Source: Microcaldota archaeon (GTDB taxonomy: Archaea > Micrarchaeota > Micrarchaeia > Burarchaeales > JAKAKT01). Taken from it: a stretch of 11,211 nucleotides of DNA. A model generated the notes under the pieces. It made no database searches, was not told the DNA's origin, and worked only from the letters and a program-made list of their open reading frames with translations. The translations under genes and the position numbers were made by a program. The number at the start of each line of letters is the position of its first letter. The first letter of the stretch is position 1. The stretch covers positions 1-11,211 of the forward strand of contig JAPLWU010000054.1 of NCBI GenBank assembly GCA_026396425.1, given 5' to 3'. This document shows positions 6,764 through 11,211 of this stretch, piece by piece.

Positions 6764-6771
6764 TTTAAATA
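6764..6771 (+). promoter_or_regulatory. TATA box (TTTAAATA) of the 421-aa gene
   Basis: TTTAAATA with an expected transcription start near 6794, giving a leader of about 24 nt before ATG 6818. The palindrome CGCCCGGGCG at 6748-6757 sits just upstream, in the position where an activator or repressor could bind; no more can be said. Confidence 0.6.
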
Positions 6772-6817
6772 TGGCTTTTCCCATAATATATCACTCCTCC
6801 TAAGCGAGGCCAATCCA

Positions 6818-8083
6818 ATGAAAACGCGCATGCTCGAAATCGACCTTCGGCCCGTGCCCGGAGGGGCCAAGGTATTGCCCGGGTCTAGGAGGCCCCATAC
6901 CGAAGGAATTCGCACGGGCTTTTCAGGACTCGTGGAATCGCAAGGCCGCGCTTGCGAGCAAATGCAGAAGGACCTGGACCGTACCGAGCAGAAGATGAAA
7001 GACACCCCCAGCCTCGAAAGGCGGGTGACTTCAATTCGCAAAAAACTTGCGCCGCTCTACAGCGTGTATGCCGAAGGCCTTGAACTTTCCCACGAATACA
7101 TGAATGCAATCGAAGCGCGGGGGAAGGCGGCGGCCATCTTCCAGACGCTTGGCGAGCACGAAAAAGCCGACGAGGAGAGGGTGCAGCAGATATCGCTTTA
7201 CGAGAAACTGACAGACCCGCTATTGAAAGCCGAGGATCTTAAAGGAACCAAGAAATTAATGGGCAAGCAGGCCTGCGTGATGGAAGAGCGCTCGAAAGCG
7301 CTCGCCAACCGCCTCGAGGTTTTTAAGGCCGAAGGCAAACCCGCGAAAGCGATTGAAGTTTGCGGCAAGATTGTGGAAAACTTCGAGCAACTGGGGGTCA
7401 TCTACAATCGTATGAAGGAGACAAGGCTTGCGAATAAAGCGGTTTTCAGGGCGTCCGAGTATCTGGGGGAAAAGGCAACTCTGCTAAGCCTCTCAGGAGA
7501 TTTGGAAAAAGCCTCCGAAGCTCGCATGGCGCAGATTTCGAAGCTCCACACAATCTACTCGTGGCCCGCCCTCCCGAGGATATACGAAAGGCAGTACGCC
7601 AATTGCAGGAAGCAATACCTCGGGCGCAGGGAACTTGCCAACGCTCTCGCAATGCAAGGCGAGTTCGCCCCGGCGGAAAAGGAATACCTCTCGCTCATAG
7701 AGCTTCTCACCAAGATGGTCTCGATACGCCTCATCCGGTCGGAGCTATCCAAAAAGCTGCAAAACACTGAAGCGGCGAAGGAGGAGCTGGAGCTCAGGGC
7801 CTCGCCACTCACCGACCTTTCCCAGGCATACGATAACCTCGCGAAAATATTGGCGAGGCTCGGGAAAGACAACTCGGTAGAGACGAACGACCCGGTAAAG
7901 GCGAACGACCCGGTAGAGGCCTTCATTCTCGCCACCAAGTATAGGGGAGACGTCGAGGAAATACTGAAAAAGGCGGCGGGCTTGAAGCCGACCGAAGCGT
8001 CCGTTTCAACCACCAATCCGGTTTCGGACAAGGAAATACTGAAGATACTGGAAAAGCTGGCGGACTTGGAACAGGGCAAATAA
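6818..8083 (+). CDS. TPR-like helical-repeat protein, hypothetical, 421 aa
   Basis: No family recognised by name. From residue about 65 to 350 the protein is alpha-helical, with recurring TPR-like units that pair a small-residue turn with a downstream alanine: LGEHEKADEERVQQISLYEKL at 111-131, EGKPAKAIEVCGKIVENFEQL at 172-192, SGDLEKASEARMAQISKL at 226-243 and QGEFAPAEKEYLSLIELL at 280-297. Such repeats form superhelical scaffolds for protein binding. The first 45 residues are Gly/Pro/Arg-rich and look unstructured. Near the C-terminus a short in-frame duplication (NDPVKANDPVEA) forms a linker before a final helical segment. There is no signal peptide or membrane helix, so it is probably cytoplasmic. 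Start ATG 6818 follows a GAGG at about 6805-6808. Confidence 0.75.
   Translation: MKTRMLEIDLRPVPGGAKVLPGSRRPHTEGIRTGFSGLVESQGRACEQMQKDLDRTEQKMKDTPSLERRVTSIRKKLAPLYSVYAEGLELSHEYMNAIEARGKAAAIFQTLGEHEKADEERVQQISLYEKLTDPLLKAEDLKGTKKLMGKQACVMEERSKALANRLEVFKAEGKPAKAIEVCGKIVENFEQLGVIYNRMKETRLANKAVFRASEYLGEKATLLSLSGDLEKASEARMAQISKLHTIYSWPALPRIYERQYANCRKQYLGRRELANALAMQGEFAPAEKEYLSLIELLTKMVSIRLIRSELSKKLQNTEAAKEELELRASPLTDLSQAYDNLAKILARLGKDNSVETNDPVKANDPVEAFILATKYRGDVEEILKKAAGLKPTEASVSTTNPVSDKEILKILEKLADLEQGK
7886..7921 (+). repeat. Two tandem 18-nt repeats inside the TPR-like gene
   Basis: AACGACCCGGTAAAGGCG (7886-7903) is followed directly by AACGACCCGGTAGAGGCC (7904-7921), two or three substitutions apart, preceded by a shorter degenerate copy at about 7871-7885. 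They encode NDPVKA and NDPVEA. The 18-nt unit keeps the frame, as expected for slippage or unequal crossing-over in a linker. Confidence 0.8.
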
Positions 8084-8110
8084 CCCAACCCTTTTTAACC
8101 CTGAATTACC

Positions 8111-8118
8111 AATTATAC
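8111..8118 (+). promoter_or_regulatory. TATA-like box (AATTATAC) for tRNA-His
   Basis: AATTATAC is centred about 30 nt before G-1 of the tRNA, fitting a start a few nucleotides before the mature 5' end. A second AT-rich stretch, CTTTTTAA at 8091-8098, is further away. Confidence 0.4.
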
Positions 8119-8202
8119 CCGCTCATACCACGCATCATGCGCATGGCCGCGGTGGTGTAATGGCAGCACTGGGGACTGTGGATCCCCTAGCCCGAGTTCG
8201 AA

Positions 8203-8337
8203 AGTCCATCCCTTTCTTTTGAAAAAGAAAGGTCTGGACCAACCCCAAAGAAAACCCGACCTTTCGAAGAAAAGGTCTGGTGGAACCCCAAAAGAAAAAA
8301 CGACGCTGGGCTTATTCCTCCAGCGTTTCGGCGAAAA
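8203..8337 (+). other. 135-nt tRNA intron at position 59/60 (bulge-helix-bulge)
   Basis: Exon-intron junctions form a BHB motif next to the T-stem. The central 4-bp helix pairs TTCG (8197-8200, exon positions 54-57) with CGAA (8332-8335, intron). The 3-nt bulges are AAA (8201-8203) and AAT (8336-8338), each cut after its second base, giving A58 A59 | intron | T60. The outer helix inside the intron is poor (GTCC faces TCGG), so this is a relaxed BHB. The intron interior has its own hairpins: GTCC/GGAC (8204-8207 with 8236-8239) enclosing CCTTTCTT/AAGAAAGG, GACCTTT/AAAGGTC (8258-8264 with 8271-8277), and ACGCTGG/CCAGCGT (8303-8309 with 8320-8326). No box C/D or reading frame of note is seen in it. 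Confidence 0.85.
8231..8305 (+). repeat. Imperfect direct repeat inside the tRNA intron
   Basis: Positions 8231-8261 and 8274-8305 are similar with a 43-nt period: both begin GGTCTGG, continue with AACCCCAAA and an A-rich run, and end in CGAC. The intron appears to have grown by an internal duplication. Confidence 0.7.
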
Positions 8338-8352
8338 TCTCGGCCGCGGCCC

Positions 8353-8361
8353 TCTTTTTTC
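8353..8361 (+). terminator. Oligo-T terminator after tRNA-His
   Basis: TCTTTTTTC directly follows the tRNA 3' end (C73 at 8351), a typical short U-tract stop for a monocistronic archaeal tRNA gene. Confidence 0.6.
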
Positions 8362-8374
8362 CCAAACTGCGGGC

Positions 8375-8382
8375 TTTAAATA
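8375..8382 (+). promoter_or_regulatory. TATA box (TTTAAATA) of the exported-protein gene
   Basis: TTTAAATA 14 nt after the tRNA T-run. The expected transcription start near 8405 lies after the in-frame ATG at 8389, which therefore cannot be the start, and before ATG 8425. Confidence 0.65.
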
Positions 8383-8424
8383 CTCCGAATGAGCGTATAT
8401 GCGCAAGGCGTGGAGGGGGAGAAC

Positions 8425-9435
8425 ATGCAAAGAACACCAGTACAAACCAGAATACTCGATAAATCTACAAAGGCGGAGAGATTCCTGAATGGCGCAAGGA
8501 GGGCGGGGATTTTCGCGCTTGCCGGCCTCGCCGCAGCACCTGCCCTCGCGAGGGCGGACCAGAAAGTGAATGACAACCTCGCGAAAAGGCCTATCGATAT
8601 TCCCAAGCCCCCGGAAGAGAGCATCTTCAGGCTATCCGCCAAAGAAACGCTAAAAATGAACGGAGAGCGGCTTCCCACGAGCGTGACTCTCAAGGAGATG
8701 GAAAACACGAAAGGGGTCAACGGCGAGGAAAAGAAAATCCCGGCACCATGGTCTATACCGGCACCTACGAACAATACTCCAGTCTACTCTGTACAGGGGC
8801 TTGGTTCGGGCATCAACTGGTTCGGCCTTGCGTTAAGCACTTCAAAGAGCGGCGAGAATATAGAACCGTGGGTTCTGTTCACGCGCGACAAGGGGGGCAA
8901 CATTTTCCTGCTCAGCGCTTCTGGCAGTGTCATGAACGGCTCGCAACTTTCGGTCGCCAATGCCGGAGTCTCGAGAGAAGTCGGCTCTTTTCTTGGCAAT
9001 AGGCTCGACATCGGCACGAGAGTAGGGTTCAGCAATGATGGCAATGACGTGTTTTCTACAACTGCAGAGGCAGGCTTGGTTCTCACGAGGATAGACAGCC
9101 CTGTTGGTACAATGACTGCGTTGAGCAAGGGTCCGCAGCTGGTTTTATCCGAGGGTCTTCACATCTTCCCAATGGGCGCTACAATCTCGGCAAGACTTGT
9201 TGACGGGGACATGGCACTGGGAGTTGACAAGTTCCTCCCCAACGAGCGGATTATCTGGCTTGGGGGAGGCCAAATAGAAGGCGGGGCAATCTGGAACATC
9301 GGCTTCGAGATTCCAATCAAATTCACGGACAAAACCGGCAAAACCTATACAGTATACCTAGACACGAATCTCACTGTTGAAAGAACTTCAGACGGCAACC
9401 GCTACATCCTTGGTTTTACCGGTGCCTTCCCCTGA
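8425..9435 (+). CDS. Predicted exported beta-rich protein, hypothetical
   Basis: 336 residues. An N-terminal export signal is visible: a long polar n-region, twin arginines at 25-26, a hydrophobic stretch at 27-41 (AGIFALAGLAAAPAL) and an A-R-A site that would cut after Ala44. The RR just before the hydrophobic core is Tat-like, but Sec export is equally possible. The mature part begins with a Lys/Pro-rich linker (45-110), followed by some 220 residues of alternating Gly, aromatic and aliphatic residues typical of beta-strands. There is no second transmembrane helix or lipobox, so it is probably secreted or cell-surface associated. No family recognised. ATG 8425 is preferred to ATG 8389 because the TATA box places the transcript start after 8389, and GGAGG at 8412-8416 is 8 nt from 8425. 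Confidence 0.8.
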   Translation: MQRTPVQTRILDKSTKAERFLNGARRAGIFALAGLAAAPALARADQKVNDNLAKRPIDIPKPPEESIFRLSAKETLKMNGERLPTSVTLKEMENTKGVNGEEKKIPAPWSIPAPTNNTPVYSVQGLGSGINWFGLALSTSKSGENIEPWVLFTRDKGGNIFLLSASGSVMNGSQLSVANAGVSREVGSFLGNRLDIGTRVGFSNDGNDVFSTTAEAGLVLTRIDSPVGTMTALSKGPQLVLSEGLHIFPMGATISARLVDGDMALGVDKFLPNERIIWLGGGQIEGGAIWNIGFEIPIKFTDKTGKTYTVYLDTNLTVERTSDGNRYILGFTGAFP

Positions 9436-9447
9436 CTGTTTTCTTTT
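9436..9447 (+). terminator. T-rich tract between convergent genes
   Basis: The 12 nt between the exported-protein stop and the Lrp stop read CTGTTTTCTTTT, continuing TT into the opposite gene's stop codon. This oligo-T tract could terminate plus-strand transcription from the exported-protein gene. Confidence 0.45.
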
Positions 9448-10446
9448 TTACAGCAAATCCCTCGGGAAGAAGTTCTGCTTGTGCGTGTGGAAGACCGAAA
9501 GAACTTCGAAGTCCTTTATCAGTTCCGGGAATTCGCTCCTCATTTCCGATATTATTTCATACAGATGTTTCTCGTCCTTCGCGTCGATTCCCAGGTCGAC
9601 ATCGCATGCGCCCATCGTCCTGAGGTAAACATAAACGAACGGATTGGACGAGCAGTAGGCCTTGAACTTCTTTTCCCCGTCGCTCGTGAGGTTGTGCATC
9701 TGCACCAAAACTTCGTACGTCCTCATCCCTATTTTGGGAATCTGTATTGCGCAGCCATACCCGAGTATGGCCCCGCTCTTCTCCATCCGCCTTATCCTGC
9801 CCGCCACGGTTGCTGGGTCCATCCCAATCTCATCGGCAATCTCGCGAACGCTGGCCCTCGCGTCGACAGCAAGCATCCCCAGGATTGTCAGGTCCTTCCT
9901 ATCCAACCCTGCCATCCTCTGCTCCCCTCCGGAGCTTCCGACTTTCTCGCGCTTGGTTCTGGGAAGGAGGAAGCCGCGAGTATACCACTCATACTCAATT
10001 ATCCCGTTTATGCCGTAGCCCTGAATCTGCTCCCTGTTATCCTCGAGAGCCTTGTTGAGAATCTCGTGGAAATGGCTTGGATTTCGGGCCATTATGGAAG
10101 CGCACATGTCCCACCTTCCCCCGCACTCGGAAACCCAGAAGGTGTTGGGATGCTTCACGAAATATTCAATCAGCTTCCTAGTGTCCTCCGTCCTCCTTAC
10201 CCTAATCCAGATGTCGTAGTCCGAATAGCCCAGCTTCCTTATGTCTGGCATCGCTATGAAACCGATTATCACTCCCTTGCGGATTAGCTCCTTAACCCTG
10301 TAGTTCGTCGTCTGCCTCGAAAGCCCCACCCTCCTCGCTATCTCGGACACGGGGACCCTCGCGTTCCAGTCCAGCTCGTGCAGTATCCGCCTATCCTTTA
10401 AATCTATGTCATTGAATTCAATTATCCATTCACTTTTTTTGGCCAT
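9448..10446 (-). CDS. Tandem (double) Lrp/AsnC-family transcriptional regulator
   Basis: 332 residues holding two complete Lrp/AsnC units. Unit 1: winged HTH at 14-62 (DLKDRRILHEL, VSEIARRVGLSRQTTNYRVKEL) and a RAM-type ligand domain at about 72-155 with SECGGRWDM. A basic, Gly/Ser linker follows at 163-178. Unit 2: winged HTH at 181-230 (LDRKDLTILGML, VREIADEIGMDPATVAGRIRRM) and RAM domain at about 240-322 with TMGACDVDL. Standard Lrp proteins are about 150 residues and assemble as dimers or octamers; here one chain supplies a pseudo-dimer. RAM domains commonly bind amino acids, but the effector is not deducible. The ATG at 10446 lies about 29 nt from the TATA centre with no ribosome-binding site, so the mRNA is leaderless or nearly so. 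Its promoter is divergent from the 10567 gene, and autoregulation is likely by family habit. Confidence 0.93.
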   Translation of the reverse strand: MAKKSEWIIEFNDIDLKDRRILHELDWNARVPVSEIARRVGLSRQTTNYRVKELIRKGVIIGFIAMPDIRKLGYSDYDIWIRVRRTEDTRKLIEYFVKHPNTFWVSECGGRWDMCASIMARNPSHFHEILNKALEDNREQIQGYGINGIIEYEWYTRGFLLPRTKREKVGSSGGEQRMAGLDRKDLTILGMLAVDARASVREIADEIGMDPATVAGRIRRMEKSGAILGYGCAIQIPKIGMRTYEVLVQMHNLTSDGEKKFKAYCSSNPFVYVYLRTMGACDVDLGIDAKDEKHLYEIISEMRSEFPELIKDFEVLSVFHTHKQNFFPRDLL

Positions 10447-10470
10447 ACTCTTCTATATACTCATTCTACT

Positions 10471-10480
10471 ACTTAAATTT
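10471..10480 (-). promoter_or_regulatory. TATA box of the double-Lrp gene
   Basis: The minus strand reads AAATTTAAGT, centred about 29 nt before ATG 10446. A TATATA at 10454-10459 is too close to the ATG to act as its TATA box. Confidence 0.5.
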
Positions 10481-10500
10481 TCCTATTTTGTCAAAAATTT
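10475..10500. promoter_or_regulatory. Candidate Lrp operator: AT-rich inverted repeat
   Basis: AAATTTT (10475-10481) and AAAATTT (10494-10500) form an inverted repeat with arms 19 nt apart, close to two helical turns. It overlaps the Lrp TATA box and lies just upstream of the divergent TATA box at 10511. AT-rich palindromes of this type are typical of Lrp-family operators, but binding is an inference. Confidence 0.4.
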
Positions 10501-10510
10501 CTCATGGACG

Positions 10511-10518
10511 TTTTAAAT
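10511..10518 (+). promoter_or_regulatory. TATA box (TTTTAAAT) of the 157-aa gene
   Basis: TTTTAAAT with an expected start near 10540, leaving a leader of about 27 nt. The leader contains a small GTGG-CTAAAA-CCAC hairpin (10542-10555) directly before GGGGGAC, the only purine-rich candidate ribosome-binding site. Confidence 0.55.
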
Positions 10519-10566
10519 GCGCATCCTGAGTAAACTCCCTAGTGGCTAAAACCACGGGGGACGTTT

Positions 10567-11040
10567 ATGGAACAAAAGCAACTGCCAGCGAAAAAGCTAC
10601 CGCATTTTACCTGGGGCCGAAAGCCCCCATATCTGCCTAAATTCAGCTGGCAAAAGGACCGAAGGCCTCTGGACATCGCCTCTAAGGTAAAAGGCGGCAA
10701 TCTCGGAGTAATTCGAATGCTAGAAGAACTGAACCCGGTTGTCGAGAGGTGGAACAAAGAGGCCACGGCTCTCGAGAGGTGGAAAAAAGATGCCAAAGCC
10801 ATCGAGAGGTATGATATCAAGGAATTGGCATCTTTCGGAGTAAATATCCGCAGGCGCCACGAAGAAGAGTTGGAAGGAATAATTCAAACATACGTAAAAG
10901 CGCCGCGTGAGCCTTTAATAACTAAAAGGATTTACGAGAGCCTCGTAAATGAGGGAATCATAAAACCGCCAAAGGCGCAGGAGGAGCCAGCCGAGACGAA
11001 ACCACCGCGTTTTAGTTGGAAAAACATAAAGCTAGGGTGA
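10567..11040 (+). CDS. Hypothetical protein with FxW motifs and a 10-residue triple repeat
   Basis: 157 residues, no family recognised. The motif F[S/T]W followed by basic residues occurs three times: FTWGRK at 14-19 and FSWQKD at 26-31 near the N-terminus, and FSWKNIK at 149-155 at the C-terminus, each preceded by Pro at positions -2 or -3. Between them, residues 59-88 form three 10-residue units starting VERW, LERW and IERY, helical and charged, continuing into a coiled-coil-like stretch (about 89-110). No signal peptide or membrane helix. The flanks look like short linear binding motifs tethered to a helical rod. The gene ends 5 nt before the next ATG, so the pair is likely co-translated. 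Confidence 0.75.
   Translation: MEQKQLPAKKLPHFTWGRKPPYLPKFSWQKDRRPLDIASKVKGGNLGVIRMLEELNPVVERWNKEATALERWKKDAKAIERYDIKELASFGVNIRRRHEEELEGIIQTYVKAPREPLITKRIYESLVNEGIIKPPKAQEEPAETKPPRFSWKNIKLG
10741..10830 (+). repeat. Three tandem 30-nt in-frame repeats
   Basis: Units start at 10741, 10771 and 10801 with GTCGAGAGGTGG, CTCGAGAGGTGG and ATCGAGAGGTAT; the rest of each unit has diverged. The period of exactly 30 nt keeps the frame (10 residues). Confidence 0.8.
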
Positions 11041-11045
11041 CGCCA

Positions 11046-11211
11046 ATGCCCCAGAACACAGAACTCTACGACGAACTCAACAGGAGATGGAAAAACACCT
11101 GCAAGGTTGTTTTCGGAGAAGAGGTCGGGGAGCTTAGCGAGTTCGAGGACTGGCTATCCACGCACAACCGCCCCAGATTCCACAAGAATTCCAGCATTTC
11201 CGGCAAGGAAG
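11046..11211 (+). CDS. Hypothetical protein, 3' end beyond the window
   Basis: ATG 11046 opens a frame that stays open to the window end (55 codons seen). It begins 5 nt after the stop of the 157-aa gene, close enough for translational coupling, with GGGTG (11035-11039, partly within the previous stop) as the only purine-rich sequence upstream. Visible residues are polar and partly helical: MPQNTELYDELNRRWKNTC, then VVFGEEVGELSEFEDWLS and a basic RPRFHKNSS stretch. No family recognised, and too little is present to assign a role. Confidence 0.65.
   Translation, partial: MPQNTELYDELNRRWKNTCKVVFGEEVGELSEFEDWLSTHNRPRFHKNSSISGKE

Larger units (their letters stand above)
8145..8351 (+). tRNA. tRNA-His(GTG) with a T-loop intron
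   Basis: Complete tRNA fold when an intron is removed. The acceptor stem pairs GCCGCGG (8146-8152) with CCGCGGC (8344-8350), and the genome encodes the histidine-specific G-1 (8145) opposite C73 (8351). D-stem: G10-C25, T11-A24, G12-C23, T13.G22 (8155-8158 with 8166-8169), with G18 G19 present. Anticodon stem GGGGA (8171-8175) pairs with TCCCC (8183-8187) around loop CTGTGGA, anticodon GTG at 8178-8180. T-stem CCGAG (8192-8196) pairs with CTCGG (8339-8343). The exons join as 8145-8202 plus 8338-8351, restoring the T-loop TTCGAAT and a 72-nt mature body; CCA is not encoded. A15-C48 is a less usual Levitt pair. TTTTTT at 8355-8360 follows as terminator. Processing would need archaeal tRNA splicing endonuclease and RtcB-type ligation. 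Confidence 0.9.

Noticed and set aside
7292..7306. CTCGAAAGCGCTCGC shared with position 81 in kae1
   Set aside because: Both copies encode S-K-A-L-A in the genome's preferred codons; best explained by codon bias.
8203..8337. Box C/D or homing-endonuclease content in the tRNA intron
   Set aside because: No RTGATGA...CTGA pairs and the intron is too short for an endonuclease.
8389..8424. ATG at 8389 as start of the exported protein
   Set aside because: Only about 10 nt from the TATA centre, so upstream of the expected transcript start; it also lacks a ribosome-binding site.
8113..8445. Minus-strand open frame across the tRNA region
   Set aside because: It lies over the tRNA-His gene and its intron; composition reflects the A-rich intron (Phe-rich on the opposite strand).
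9481..10287. Plus-strand open frame of 268 codons opposite the Lrp gene
   Set aside because: Antisense shadow of a clearly conserved double Lrp protein.

Overview
The window comes from an archaeon. It carries a Kae1 (KEOPS) gene, a DRG-type GTPase with a TGS domain, an archaeal histone, a FlaI/VirB11-like secretion ATPase, a double Lrp/AsnC regulator and an intron-containing tRNA gene. TTTAAATA-type TATA boxes sit about 26 nt before several starts. A histone together with a tRNA intron at a non-canonical position, and many short lineage-restricted proteins, suggest a euryarchaeal or DPANN lineage (Micrarchaeota- or Diapherotrites-like). That placement is a guess; the sequence alone does not settle it.

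Layout. 1-888: 3' part of kae1 (+). 928-1431: winged-helix protein (+), apparently leaderless. 1485-2315: two-gene unit (+) of a helical protein and a 56-residue microprotein. 2326-5670: a minus-strand pair, the secretion-type ATPase followed after 9 nt by the DRG GTPase, whose conserved N-terminus has no standard start codon. 5671-5860: T-tracts and a 16-nt palindrome. 5861-6061: histone (-), divergent from two orphan plus-strand genes at 6269-6721 and 6818-8083 (TPR-like). 8145-8351: tRNA-His(GTG) split by a 135-nt intron in the T-loop. 8425-9435: exported beta-rich protein (+). 9448-10446: tandem Lrp protein (-), convergent with the preceding gene. 10567-11211: a two-gene unit (+), a repeat-bearing orphan and the 5' end of an unknown gene that leaves the window.

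The genes do not form one pathway. Translation and RNA functions (Kae1, tRNA-His, DRG), chromatin and transcription (histone, winged-helix protein, double Lrp) and the cell envelope (ATPase, exported protein) are interleaved with unknowns, most with their own promoter. Two initiation styles are visible: leaderless genes whose ATG is about 26-29 nt from the TATA centre, and genes with a GAGGTG or GGAGG Shine-Dalgarno.

The most distinctive items are the tRNA-His gene with a bulge-helix-bulge at 59/60, which standard tRNA searches could miss, and the missing DRG start codon. No CRISPR array, insertion sequence, integrase or rRNA was seen.
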